From Lepus europaeus (lineage: Eukaryota > Chordata > Mammalia > Lagomorpha > Leporidae): DNA of 64,000 bases. The notes below the pieces were generated by a model. It did no database searches and was not told where the DNA came from. It worked only from the letters and a program-made list of their open reading frames with translations. The translations under genes were made by a program, and so were the position numbers. The stretch spans positions 13,505,342-13,569,341 of the forward strand of contig NC_084832.1 of the NCBI RefSeq assembly GCF_033115175.1. The letters are read 5' to 3'. Of the stretch, positions 48,065 to 59,306 are shown one piece after another; positions within the stretch are counted from its first letter, which is position 1, and each line of letters starts with the position of its first letter.

Positions 48065-48099
48065 CTGGGGAAATAAAAAAAAAAAAGGCATTTGTTAAG

Positions 48100-48510
48100 T
48101 GTATTGGTTGTTTAGGGATGCTGTAAGAAAAGTACCACAAACTGTGTGACTTAGAACCATAAGAGTTTTTTCTCTCAGGCTTCTGGAGGCCAGAAGCATG
48201 AAATCAGTGTTGGCAGGGCCACACCCCCTGAAGTCTTTAGAAGATCTTTCCTTTCCTCTTCCAGCTTCTAGTCATTCCTGGAAATCCTTGGCGTTCCTGG
48301 GTTTGTAGATACATCACCCCAGTCTGTTGTCACGTGGTGTTCTCCCTGTGTTTCTATCTCCAGTTCTTTTAAGGACACGATTTATAGTGGATGGGCCCAC
48401 CTAATTCAGTATGGTCTTATTTTAACTTGATTGCATCTGCAAAGACCTATTTCCAAATAAAGCGACATTCACAGATGCTGGGGTTAAGATTTCAATATGT
48501 CATTTTATTG
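48100..48510 (-). mobile_element. MLT1-type MaLR LTR
   Basis: Ordered reversed-LTR phrases: GTACCACAAACTGTGTGACTT, CTTCTGGAGGCCAGAAGC, GTGGTGTTCTCCCTGTGT, CCTATTTCCAAATAAAG and GGGGTTAAGATTTCAATATG. Confidence 0.75.
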
Positions 48511-48839
48511 AGGGCTGGGAAGAGGCTTTGAACCCAAAAGAGAAGAGACCAAGTTTCTGCTCAAGTTTAAACATGAGGACTATCCCATATGTTACCACAC
48601 TTCACTTCTTCACCAGGAAGAAGAGGCTGTGCTCCAGGGTGCTTGGTAACTCTGTCTTCCAGTTCTGTGGTTCCCTCTCTGCCTGTCTGCACTTGCACTT
48701 GATTAGACATTGTTGATGACTACTCTTAGCACATTAGGCCTTGTCGCCTGCTTCCTGTGTGAAAAAGTGTCAGTTCTAGAACACAGCGAATCAGAAAGCA
48801 AGTATAGAATTTAGGAGTGAATGGATGAAATCTGTGCAT

Positions 48840-48957
48840 GTGAGGAACCTGCAAAATGTTTGTAGAAAAATGTGCATTTTTTTAACATGTACAGCTTTCA
48901 AAAGTTGTCTCACAGAAATTGTGTTTCAATTTTTCATGAACTTTTTAAAGTAGTCGT
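48840..48957. mobile_element. MITE, second copy
   Basis: GAGGAACCTGCAAAATGTTTG and TTCATGAACTTTTTAAAGTAG are inverted ends like the copy at 35.0 kb. Confidence 0.55.
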
Positions 48958-48987
48958 GTGTGTGTGTGTGTTATTCAATCCCATAGC

Positions 48988-49163
48988 TCTTTTTTTTTTT
49001 GGACAGAGTTAGAGAGAAAGGTCTTCCTTTTTCCATTGGTTCACCCCCCAAATGGCCGCTGTGGCTGGCGCGTAGTGCCAATCCGAAGCCAGGAGCCAGG
49101 TGCTTCCTCCTGGTTTCCCATGCAGGTGCAGGGCCTGGGAGTGCAGTGGAGGATGGCCCATAG
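48988..49163 (-). mobile_element. Short CSINE with inverted 5' segment
   Basis: Minus-oriented from its T run to CATGCAGGTGCAGGGCC. The next 24 bases (about 49136-49160, TGGGAGTGCAGTGGAGGATGG) are CSINE in plus orientation. CCCATAGCTCTTTT flanks the whole, so this is one insertion with an internal inversion. Confidence 0.9.
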
Positions 49164-49239
49164 CTCTTTTAAAAAAGGGGAAGGAAAGAATAAAGAAAGC
49201 AAAAGCCCACAATGTAGGATGCATTTGTTGTTTTTAATT

Positions 49240-49849
49240 AAAAAAAAAAAAAAGTATACTCTTTCTGCCCTCTGTGGAAGCAGATATTGTTAGAGAGCCA
49301 AGGAAACACAGCTGAGGAAAAACTGTGTTGTCTTGGACTTCTTAGGCAGTCAGAAGTCCAAATACCTTCATTTATGACTCCCAGGTTAGTATATAATAGT
49401 TCTGAACAGAACAGAGCTGTCTTCGCCGTGTGGCTCAGAGGCCAATGTGCGCTGAGCATGGTGCCCCAGCACAGCAGCAGGGAAAAGCTGGCCCGCCCCT
49501 GCTGCACTCCCCACCTGCTCTTCGCCTGACCCAGGTCTACTTCAGCCCGGGAATGTCCAGGTCATCCTCTCACAGAAGAGGAAATGGGTTAGTGGCTAAT
49601 TGCTTTTATGATCACACATTCCTTGTTTTGTTTATCGTCCAACCCCTCAGGCTAGTCAGTGCTACATCCTGTGATCCCTACTCACTAGGGAAACAATCCA
49701 ACCCAGCAAGCACTTATTGAGTGCTGACTGCATGCCTCACCTCCAGCCTATGTGCCACACCTGCCCATTAAGTCCAGAACAGTGCTGTTTCGCTTTCTAC
49801 ACGAGACTGCCATTCTCCCTATCACTTTAAGATTACGTGTTAAGCCAGT
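49240..49849. other. Flank of the CpG island
   Basis: Unique-looking sequence rising in G+C. A short AAGCACTTATTGAGTGCTGAC (49709) resembles an L2/MIR3 tail in reverse. Confidence 0.4.
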
Positions 49850-50047
49850 GTTGGGCTTTCCAGCGTGGGGGGACACAGCGGGCTGGCTCCTCCACCGCGG
49901 TGACAGCGGCTAGGGGGCCTCAGGGTACCTGGGCCAGAGCGGGCTCCCTTGAGGACCCCGTTTTCCAGGCCAGCGGGGTCAGCGGAAGCCGACCTGGCAG
50001 GTAAGGCGCTGCCCATCCACAGGCAATGGGCGTGGCCCCAGCAACCT

Positions 50048-50057
50048 GGCCAATCAG
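50048..50057 (+). promoter_or_regulatory. CCAAT box (NF-Y type)
   Basis: GGCCAATCAG matches the NF-Y consensus and lies in the left part of the CpG island, preceded by a KLF-like GGGCGTGGCC at about 50027. It is more than 1 kb from the DOCK9 ATG, so it may serve a separate upstream start. Confidence 0.45.
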
Positions 50058-50760
50058 CAGAGTCGTCCCTAACACGGGCTCTCCGCCCCAGGATCCCGCC
50101 CAAATCCGCACCACGGAGCATGCGCCGCGCGCGCCCTCCCCGCGGCCCTGTCAGGCTTAGGCTGCGCCGGGTTTCCTCGGAAAAATAAAGATTTAAAAAA
50201 AAAAAAAGAAAGAAAAAAAAGAAAAGGGGGAAAGGGCGTTAAGGGCTCTGGGGCCGCTGGAAAGGCGGCGATAGGACAAGTCCCTCATGGGACCTGACTG
50301 GGTCAGCCGGGGCACCCGGGGTTCCCGGGCACCGCCGAGGGGCGGCACTCGGGCCGTATGGAGCCCCTGGCCGGCTCTCGTCCTCAGGCTCCAGAGCCTC
50401 CAAAGTTTTGTCCACGTCCACGGCGACGCCGGGGTCCCCGCCGGCAGCCCGCGCCCCCGGGTTTGGGCCGAAGAACGCCGCCGCGGGCACGTGCGGCGCT
50501 GCACGCGGATCCCGGCAGGGGCGCCCCGGCCAGGTCCGCCCGGCTGCGCTTCCCGAGGGGCCGTTTCCGGAGCCCTCCCTGCCGACGGAGGCCCCGGGGC
50601 GCACGGGACCGCCGAGCCCCGGCCCTGCCAGCCGCCGCGGGCCGGGGGCCGCACCCCTGCTCACCCTCCAGTCGGCGTGCGCGGCCCGCACCTGCTCCGC
50701 GGGGATCCCGCGCTGCGAGCCGGCCGCGCCGACCTGCCCGGCCCGCGGTCCCCGCGCGCC

Positions 50761-50852
50761 GGCCCCGCCCCCCGCGCGCCGGCTCCGCCCCCGCGCGCCG
50801 GGCCCGCCCCCGTCCGCCGGGCCCGCCCCCGCCCCGCCCCGCGCCGCGCCGG
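50761..50852 (+). promoter_or_regulatory. GC-box (SP/KLF) cluster
   Basis: Repeated CCGCCCC and GCCCCGCCCC units are packed into about 90 bases, some 320 bases before the DOCK9 start codon. This is the densest group of SP1-type sites in the window and a likely core-promoter component. Binding itself is inferred. Confidence 0.65.
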
Positions 50853-51144
50853 ACACCCCGCCCCGAGGAGGCGGCCCGGCCCCGGCGGCCGCGTAGGGAG
50901 GCTGGTGGCATGGGGCAGCCGCCGTTGCCGCCGCACGCACGGTCGTCCCCGGCGAGCCCAGGCGCTGCTCGGAGCGCGGGGGGCCGCGCACGCGGAGGGG
51001 GGCGCCTCGGGGCGTGACGCGGGGCAGAGGGCGCGGCCCGGGCTGCGGCGGGCGGCGTCGGCGCCGGGAGCGGCGAGCGGAGCGGGCCGGGCGCCCGGGG
51101 CGCACCTGGCGGCGGCGCGGCCCGGCCGGACCCGGGGAACAGCG

Positions 51145-51162
51145 GGCGGCGGCGGCGGCGGC
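51145..51162 (+). repeat. (GGC)6 run in DOCK9 5'UTR
   Basis: Six uninterrupted GGC units end six bases before the DOCK9 ATG. Such runs in 5'UTRs vary in length and can form stable structures that affect initiation. Confidence 0.9.
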
Positions 51163-51168
51163 GGGAGG

Positions 51169-51297
51169 ATGTCGCAGCCGCCGCTGCTCCCCGCCTCGGC
51201 GGAGACTCGGAAGTTCACCCGGGCGCTGAGTAAGCCGGGCACGGCGGCGGAGCTGCGGCAGAGCGTGTCGGAGGTGGTTCGCGGCTCGGTGCTGCTG
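51169..51297 (+). CDS. DOCK9: DOCK9 first coding exon (43 codons)
   Basis: DOCK9 (zizimin-1) is a large DOCK-D guanine nucleotide exchange factor that activates CDC42 at membranes through DHR1 and DHR2 domains encoded far downstream. Seen: an ATG at 51169 opens [20 protein letters not shown] and runs 43 codons to VRGSVLL, followed directly by GTGAGT at 51298 (phase 0). Known: the block [20 protein letters not shown] is the conserved DOCK-D N-terminus. DOCK11 and DOCK10 begin differently (MAEVRKFTK-like and MAGERTRRFTR-like), so DOCK9 is the best match, to the alternative N-terminus beginning MSQPPLL. The start context GGGAGGATGT is only moderate. The ATG lies six bases after a GGC run in a CpG island. 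Only this exon is in the window; an upstream alternative first exon cannot be excluded. Confidence 0.93.
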
Positions 51298-52171
51298 GTG
51301 AGTGCGGGACGGCCGGGGGACGCAGACCGGGCGGGGGACGCAGGTAGCCCGGGCGGGCCCGGTCGGCGGGGCTGAGGCGGAGCAGCCCACCGCGCTGAGT
51401 CCGGGGGATTAGGAGGGGTGGAGAGGAGCGGGGTGGGAGCTGAGCTGGGGAGAGAGGAAGTCCTGGAGGGATCGCAGCTCCCAGACCCCTCTCCTGTCCG
51501 GGGATGCTCTCCCCGTTCTCCTTGGGACATTGCCCTGTCGCCCCGCCTCCCGCCCCCAGTTTACCTGCCTTCCGCCAGGTGGGACTGGACTTCTCCTCGC
51601 ACACCCTCCGCACTCTTTCCATTAGCTCTGCTCCCTTTCCGTCTGCCCTAGAGGGGTTGCGCACCTGTGGCCTGCTGCGGGACAGGGGCGTGCAGGTGGG
51701 GGCTTCCGAGTGAGGTGGCCCTGCGGACCGGTGGGTGGACCGCGCCTCAGAAGGGAAGGGGTTCAGCATCCTGTCCTCCGCCCCGGCCCCCATGTCTTTA
51801 CCCTGAGGTCTGACCGCCTCTTGGGAAGGTTTTGGGGGGCCGGATAGAGGAACCTTTGGTGATTTCGCCTTTGGCGCAAGTTACTATGATGAGGTTCGGG
51901 GATTTGAAGCGAGCGAAGCGAGCAGCTAAGAGGAATCTGGTCGTGGCAGATCGTCCTTGGAGAATAGGCCTCTGGGTGTGAGGAAGATGAAGTTTTACAT
52001 CAAGTTTTCCACGGCCAGGGCCGCTTCTGCTATATTTGGAAACGCAGCACACTGGGATGGCTAGGATGGTGAGGGAGAGGGAGCGAGCTCCGCAGGGCGG
52101 CTGGAAACTTTGAGCAGCTCCTTGCATTGTCAGGCTTTTGTATTTCTTGAAAGGGGCTTGTCTGGGGGGAG

Positions 52172-52211
52172 AGGTGTGTGTGTGTGTGTGGTGTGTGTGT
52201 GTGTGTGTGTG
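52172..52211. repeat. TG microsatellite (DOCK9 intron 1)
   Basis: TG units with one GG interruption, about 0.9 kb after exon 1. Confidence 0.92.
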
Positions 52212-53464
52212 ACTTGTAGTGTTGGGTTGAACAGCGCAACAAGTTGGGCCTTGGAGGTGATTCTCTGGGTTCTGTGGCGCCTTGTGTGTGGGATTGTTAG
52301 GTCCCAGTGCCTGGGCCCTTAGCACAGGGGCTGAACTGTCCTTTTGGTGGCCGACTGATGCTCTTCCTGGTCAGAGGCAGGATTGCATGAGTGATGTTTG
52401 TGGAGACTGGGGAGGAAGCTTCGCTGATTTCCACATCCATTTTGCTCTGTTTGAGTTTTCTCTTATTTGCCAGCTCTGCCAACTCCAGATTCCTTAAACT
52501 CGGATTTGGTCTGTAATAAGCAGGGGATTCATTGGTGGTAAGGAGTGGAGCAGTCGTTGGGAATAGTCCAGAACCTGGCCACCCTCTTCCATGACCCAAG
52601 CTAGCTTGTGTTGCTTTGGCCTAACCTCAACTTCCTGCATCTTCCTGACGTCGGCCAGTGTAAGTGTGTTAAGGATAAAGCCCGCAACCTTTGTGGTGTC
52701 CTCTCTGTTCTCATGTGGAACACGGTTCTTTTAACGGGCCTGCTGTGCTCATCGGGGATTTGAAGCAAAAGTAGAGTAAATAAAACACATTTCTGTGTCA
52801 TGATTTCCACAGTGCTGACAGACCCTGACTAAAGAGGAGGCACTAGTTTAATCAGCCATTTGGGTGGAGCACAGCAGTGCCATCACAGGCACAATGCTGC
52901 TAATTACTGGCGTGCAGCAGGTTTTGCATATCTGCCCTTCCTGTCGGATGGCATACTGATAGTGACCTAGTGGCACTCATTCCTGGGTATGACATGCTTC
53001 TACTGTGTGGCCCTACAATGCTTTCGTGCCACCTCTGTTTTCTCTGGACACCTTGAAGCACGAACAGCCATGCCTGGCTGGTGTCTCAACTCTTAGTCTT
53101 GTGTGTCTGTGGTCACTTGTCTGATGAAACCTGTGATGACGCAATTATAAAATGCAGGAACACAGGTAGGTTACCCGACTGAATGGGAGATGGGAAATAA
53201 ATTGCATAGGCTTTGTATTGCAGAAGGAGGAATCCAGGAGAGTTTATAGACACTAAAAATGACCTGTCAGATTCTTCTTTTCGCCTCCTGGCAGATAGCC
53301 TGCCATTGCTGGCTTGCTCTTGCCGCTCCATTGCCGGCCAGGAAGCCACGGCAGGTGCACTTGCCACAGTTCTGTTGTATGAGGATCTAAGAAGGTAACC
53401 CTGCTCCTCTCAGGAGACAGAGCAGCAACTGAGCTGGGGTTCAGGATCGCATGATCTGTGATCT

Positions 53465-53575
53465 GTGTTGGATGGAAATATTACCCTGCTGTGTCTTTGA
53501 TAACTTGGGTCAGTGTTAATACAATATCTACAGCATAGTAAATGCTCAGTAAATATTCTTAATTAGCTGACTAAT
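53465..53575 (+). repeat. Possible L2/MIR tail
   Basis: CAGCATAGTAAATGCTCAGTA resembles the shared L2/MIR 3' end. Short. Confidence 0.35.
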
Positions 53576-54039
53576 AAAGCAGTTCTGAAGATGACCTGAA
53601 AAAGTAATTAATGTGTGGGTTTAACTAGCTCTTCCCATGCTTCAAGTGTTATTGTGTGGAAAATCATGAGATCAGAAACAACAGAATTAAATAGTTCAGT
53701 GTGTAATAAAGATTGCCATTAAAAAGCAAACTTTAAAATGTAAAAATGACATGTGCTTATAAAGTTTTCATTGTTCAGTAGCCACACGTTTTGTGGTCTC
53801 AGGTTTTGAGCTTTTATTGGTGATTTTGTGTTACTTTGAAAGACTTGAAAATAAACATACAAAAATATAGAGAGAATATTATAATGAATCCTCATATTCC
53901 ATTGTCCAGATTCAGCAGTTATCAAAATTTGGCTAAACTTGTTTCTTTTTCCCATTTTTCTAGAGGTTGTGAGTCCCAGACCTTGTATTATTTAAACCTT
54001 GTATACCTAGTATGTATTATTAAAAAAGTGGAATTTTTA

Positions 54040-54340
54040 AAAGCAATTATTTGAAATTCAGTGTCACAGAGAGAGAAGGAGAGACAGAGATCTTCCATCT
54101 GCTCGTTCACTCCCCAGATAGCCACAATGGGGAACACTGGGCCAAGCTGAAGCCAGGAGCTATGGGTCTCCCATGTGGGTGGCAGGGGCCCATACACTTA
54201 TGCCATCTTCCACTGCTTTTCCTAGACCAGTTGCAGGGAGTTGGATTTGAAGTGGAGCAGCAGGGATGTGAACTGGTGCCCTCAGGGGATGCTGATGTCA
54301 CAGGTGGCAGCTTTAGCTGCTACATCACATTGCCGGCCCC
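54040..54340 (-). mobile_element. CSINE (DOCK9 intron 1)
   Basis: Reversed; CATCTTCCACTGCTTTTCC and head ATCACATTGCCGGCCCC. Confidence 0.92.
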
Positions 54341-54544
54341 ATGATAATAAAATTAGCAATAACTTATTGATGTGGTTCACATTTTCCAAATTATTTTAAA
54401 AAATCTTTGATAGTCATTTCCTTCTAGTCAGAATTGTAAAAAGTTTTGCAGTTTTTCAAATGAGCCTTAGAACTACTTGATAATGAGAGCTCTCTGTTGT
54501 GTTCTGGATTTTAATCTTGGAAGTTTAGTAGTTTAGAAAAGTAG

Positions 54545-55055
54545 TTGTAATCTCAGCTCTACCGCGTACTAGCTGTTCAGTTTTTTTTTTTTTTTTTTGA
54601 CAGGCAGAGTGGATAGTGAGAGAGAGAGACAGAGAGAAAGGTCTTCCTTTGCCGTTGGTTCACCCTCCAATGGCCGCTGCGGCCGGCACATCGTGCTGGT
54701 CAGAAGCCAGGAGCCAGGTTCTTTTCCTGGCCTTCCATGCGGGTGCAGGGCCCAAGGACTTGGGCCATCCTCCACTGCCTTCCCGGGCCATAGCAGAGAG
54801 CTGGCCTGGAAGAGGGGCAACCGGGACAGAATCCGGCACCCCAACCGGGACTAGAACCCGGTGTGCCGGCACCGCAAGGTGGAGGATTAGCCTGTTAAGA
54901 CACGGCGCCGGCCACTGTTCAGTTTTATGTATGTAATCTGATCTTGTTGGGCCTCAGTGTTCTCATCTGTAGAGTGGAGATAATAATCGGCCTTACCTTA
55001 CAGAATCGTTGGGAGGACTGAATGAGCAATTGGACAGTGCTTGGCCAGTTACTTA
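54545..55055 (+). repeat. MIR split by a CSINE
   Basis: Left TCAGCTCTACCGCGTACTAGC; right GGGCCTCAGTGTTCTCATCTG, GATAATAATCGGCCTTACC and ACAGTGCTTGGCC. Confidence 0.8.
54580..54913 (-). mobile_element. Young CSINE inside a MIR
   Basis: CTGTTCAGTTTT is duplicated at both edges. GACAGGCAGAGTGGATAG tail type. Confidence 0.96.
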
Positions 55056-56681
55056 AGTTCCCTTGGGCAGTTGCCTAGTTCCCTGAACTTCAAGGTTCCT
55101 GCTGTTTAAAATAGGGGGCTGCACTAGATTGTTTCCAGACCTCCTTACCCCACGAACGGGCTTTGATGCTGCGCTACTTTCATGAGCAGTAGAGGTACTA
55201 CTAGGGATATTCCTAACTGTAGGAAAAATAATCTGTGATTTTTGATGATGAAAGAAGACCCTCACAATTTCAGAATTAGCATTCTGTGACTTAGAATAGT
55301 CAGGAGGGCAGCCTGTTCAAAATGTATGCAGACTTAGAAGAAAAAGCTAGAAGTAATTCCCTGAGCACAGTTGAATTGTGCTTGCTTTTGGAGCTCCTGA
55401 AGGAATTTTACTTTGGATCTAAGGGATCTATTAAAGTCAGAATCGGAATGACCCAGATCTAAGAGAACATACCACCCAGCGCCTAAAAATACCCTTTCTC
55501 TGAAAGATTACTGTAAATATGGTGACACTTCCTTTGCGTGGCTTTATCGGATATCTTGCACTTGGGTATTAATATACAAGTCATCTGGCTGCCTGGCTTC
55601 CTTACTGATCTTATCTTGGTATGTTCAGCTTCACACTCTCCTTCGATGTCAAGCCCTTGCCAATGACATTGTTCCACACCCCTTTGAGATCAAGCAATAT
55701 GAAGTGACATGACACCAAGGCAGGTCATCGCTGAATTTTCCTTTGTGTTACTGGAGGAGGTTGGACAGAAGGCAGGGGATGATAATACCCCAGAGTGGTG
55801 CTGCAGGCCTCCCTCACCCACCCTATTCAGTCAACTCAGGATTCCAATGTTATCTGGAGTAATGTGAGACCCAGTGGTGGTGGTGTTTGAAATCCTCAGG
55901 TAAGGTCAAACATCACTTTGGCTGTGTTTTAAATCAGATATGTTAGTAAGCTGACAACTGAACTGGCTTGAGCTTTACCTCGCTGCCTGTCTCCACCCTC
56001 TGGTGGAGTCCTAACAAACAGAAATGTACCAGAATACAGGAAGCAGGGTGGAGGCTCATCTCCAACTAGATAATCAACAACAGGTTCAATTTCTTTGTGT
56101 TCTAGTCCATTTGACTCTTAGGAGACACGAGGACATTAGTAATGCCTTGAATTTGAACAGGGAGGGAAGGAATTGTGAAATCTTTGTCCACATTTACAAT
56201 CTTTGTCCACATTTACGGTGGATGAACTGCTCTGAGTTAGAATTCTCTTCTGGGTACAGAGAATGTGATGTTGTGTCATCAAGCCCTTGCTTCTGAAGGG
56301 TTTATGAGCTAAGGAAGGTCAGCTGTCTAAAAAAATGGGTAATAGTATAAAGGGGCACCATTGAGAAAGTCCAGTGTGCAGTTCAGAAGAGAGAGGAAGG
56401 TGAGGTCGCAGAGAACTGGTGTCCTTGGGAAAGGGTTGTGACACATTGAGTGGACCTGGTAGGTGCAGAGATAAGGGAGACTTTTTTCTTTTTAATTATA
56501 AAAGAATAAGGAATTGAGTGAATGTTTAGAGCGCCCAGGTAGGTCAAGAAGGAGCAGTATATCTTAGGGAAGGAAGTGAACATTTTAGAAGGAAAGGAGA
56601 GAACTTTTGAGAAATACAGTTGCCAAATTTTGCAGTTTCAATGATTGAGAATACATCATAAAATTTATTTTTCTCCTTGCC

Positions 56682-56984
56682 TTTTTTTTTTTTTTTAAAG
56701 ATTTGTTTATTCATTTGAAAGGCAAAGTTACAGAGAGGCAGAGGCAGACAGAGAAAGAGAGGTCTTCCATCCGCTGGTTCACACCCCAAATGGCCGCAGT
56801 GACAGGGCTGATCCGAAGCCAGGAGTCTGGAGCTTCTTCTGGGTCTCCCATATGGGTGCAAGGGCCCAAGCATTTGGGCCATCTTCCACTGCTTTCCAAG
56901 GCCATAGCAGAGAGATAGATTGGAAGTGGAGAAGCTGGGACTTGAACCGGCGCCCATATGGGATGCCAGTGCTGCACCGGCCCC
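56682..56984 (-). mobile_element. CSINE
   Basis: Good AACCGGCGCCCATATGGGATG core; the head is shortened to GCTGCACCGGCCCC. Confidence 0.93.
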
Positions 56985-57414
56985 TTCCCTTGACTTTTTG
57001 AAACATATTTTAGGAAAAAGGCTCAAGACAGTGCATGAACATATGCTGTATGTGTAAGTGTAATTCTGGGAATAAACGATGTGACTGTTGTGTCATGAGG
57101 ACCAGGAATGGGAAGAAGGGTCTGTGATGTCGAAGGAGAAACCCAGAAACAGTCTTGCATGTGTAAGCATGTAGGGCACCGTGTGAGCAGCAGTCAGATC
57201 TCATGGGTGTACCATTCAAAAAGATCATATTGATGGGTGTTGAGAAAGATCATATTGGAGCTTCACTTTATATCACATACTGAAATAAATTCTAATCAAA
57301 TATTAGAGTTAAATATAGAATAAGTAAAAGAAACAGCATAAAACATGGACGAATAATCATATAAGAGTGGAGAGGGATTTTTAAACATGAAAGTACTGGA
57401 AGAAACCAGTTTGG

Positions 57415-57620
57415 CCTGGGATTCGGATGTGAGCCTTGGGTTAACTGACTAGCTGAGGACTTTGAGCAATTTACTTGACTTAAGCCTCAGTTTGTTCATC
57501 TGAGAATTGGCATTATTATACATTATTATCTTAGATAATTCTTTTCAAAATAGAGATTAAATAGGAAGATGTGTGTAAAACACTCAGTAGTAGGTATTTA
57601 ACAGATGTGTAGTATTATGT
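57415..57620 (+). repeat. MIR fragment
   Basis: CTTTGAGCAATTTACTTGAC, GCCTCAGTTTGTTCATCTG and ACTCAGTAGTAGGTATTTA. Confidence 0.75.
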
Positions 57621-57987
57621 GAGTAGAGGAAAGGTTTCTTCATTAATGTAGCAGGAGTTAGTCTTTACTTAGCGCCTGTGATGTCCTGGATGTGTTTGAG
57701 GTTGTGCACATGTGAGGTTAAGCCACCTGAAGGTCACGGCTGTGTGTGCAGGGCTGCCCTTGAACCTGGCTGCTGTGACTGCATACCCAGCAGCTCCTCC
57801 TGTTCACTCTGTCTACTGCCTCCTCTTGTGAACATGAACCCCCTATTCTGAATATCACAAGTACCTTGCAGTTAAAGGTTAAGCAATGAGTTTAGAAAAA
57901 AAAAATTGCCTCTAGCTATTTATCTATAATTATACCTCAATTATAGTATTTAAAAAAATCTGTAAGAGTTCTTAGGAATCAATCTGA

Positions 57988-58313
57988 GGCCAGCGCCGTG
58001 GCTCACTTGGCTAATCCTCCGTCTGTGGCGCTGGCACTCCAGGTTCTAGTCCCGGTTAGGGCTCTGGATTCTGTCCCGGTTGCCCCTCTTCCAGGCCAGC
58101 TCTCTGCTGTGGCCCGGGAGTGCAGTGGAGGATGGCCCAAGTGCTTGGGCCCTGCACCCCATGGGAGACCAGGAGAAGCACCTGGCTCCTGGCTTAGGAT
58201 CGGTGCAGCATGCCATGGTGGCCATTTGGAGGGTGAACCAATGGAAGGAAGACCTTTCTCTCTGTCTCTCACTGTCTAACTCTGCCTGTCCAAAAAAAAA
58301 AAAAAAAAAAAAA
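57988..58313 (+). mobile_element. Young CSINE with target duplication
   Basis: AATCAATCTGA flanks both ends (57977 and about 58334). GGAAGGAAGACC subtype. Confidence 0.95.
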
Positions 58314-58901
58314 GAAAGAAAGAAAAGAAAAGAAATCAATCTGAAAAAGAACAACACTGCAGTAGAAAAGTAGGAGAGGGTGTTAATAGGCAGATTGTTA
58401 AAGAAATGTATAATAGCCAATAAAGAGCAGGGGAAACAAAAAACACTCAGCCTTCCTAATAATTAAAGAAACATTATTAAAACAGGATGGCATTTTTGCT
58501 AGACAGATTTGCAAATATCGAAAAGGTACTTGCAAGGATGGGGTGAAGCAGGAATTTTGTTTGCAGGGCCACACTCCAGGGGCCCATCTCTGTGGCGTTT
58601 TATGGGAACTGTGTCACTTGGCATTTTGGAACATGATGGATGGGATAAGCTTTTTGTAGTTGGGCCATACATAACAGAAACTTTAACTTGCTCTCATTTC
58701 ATGGCTGGCTGCTTAAAGTTATAGGCCTTTTGGACCTGAAATGTGCATAAAGCTTAGTGCCTAAAGTCACTGGTTATTCAAGGCAGAAAATGTGAAATAT
58801 CAACTGCAAACCATGTACACATTTTAAGAATATTTAAATAAGTTGTATAATGTGGGCTATTTATTTACTTTATTTATTTATTTATTTATTTATTTATTTT
58901 T

Positions 58902-59232
58902 TGACAGGCAGAGTGGACAGTGAGAGAGAGAGACAGAGAGAAAGGTCTTCCTTTTGCCGTTGGTTCACCCTCCAATGGCCACCACGGTTGGTGCGCTGCG
59001 GCTGGCGCACCGCGCTGATCTGATGGCAGGAGCCAGGTGCTTCTCCTGGTCTCCCATGGGGTGCAGGGCCCAAGGACTTGGGCCATCCTCCACTGCACTC
59101 CCTGGCCACAGCAGAGAGCTGGCCTGGAAGAGGGGCATCCGGGACAGAATCCAGAGCCCTAACCGGGACTAGAACCTGGTGTGCCGGCGCTGCAAGGCGG
59201 AGGATTAGCATAGTGAGCTGCGGCGCCGGCCC
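58902..59232 (-). mobile_element. Young CSINE with target duplication
   Basis: TAATGTGGGCTATTTAT occurs before (58848) and after (59233). A TTTA run (58865-58898) has grown at the tail. Confidence 0.96.
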
Positions 59233-59306
59233 TAATGTGGGCTATTTATCAAGCTATCAAGTTTTTCTATTAGAATAATAATGAGAAAATTCTTACATTT
59301 TAGGTT

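Larger units (their letters stand above)
49850..51800 (+). promoter_or_regulatory. DOCK9: CpG-island promoter of DOCK9
   Basis: The DNA becomes extremely G+C and CpG rich, most strongly 50240-51400, in contrast to the A+T-rich surroundings. A cluster of GC boxes (CCCCGCCCC type) lies at about 50761-50852 and an NF-Y-like CCAAT box (GGCCAATCAG) at 50048-50057. No TATA box is visible near exon 1. This is the usual architecture of a broad, TATA-less housekeeping-type promoter. The transcription start cannot be fixed from sequence alone. Divergent transcription on the minus strand would be expected of such an island but is not shown. Confidence 0.88.

Noticed and set aside
49136..49163. Separate plus-strand CSINE scrap
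   Set aside because: One shared target duplication encloses it with the minus-strand part, so it belongs to the same insertion.
50239..51390. Very long open frames on both strands (383, 362 and 289 codons) in the CpG island
   Set aside because: Extreme G+C removes stop codons by chance. The products are low-complexity Pro/Ala/Arg/Gly in every frame and have no domains. The real coding piece here is the 43-codon DOCK9 exon.
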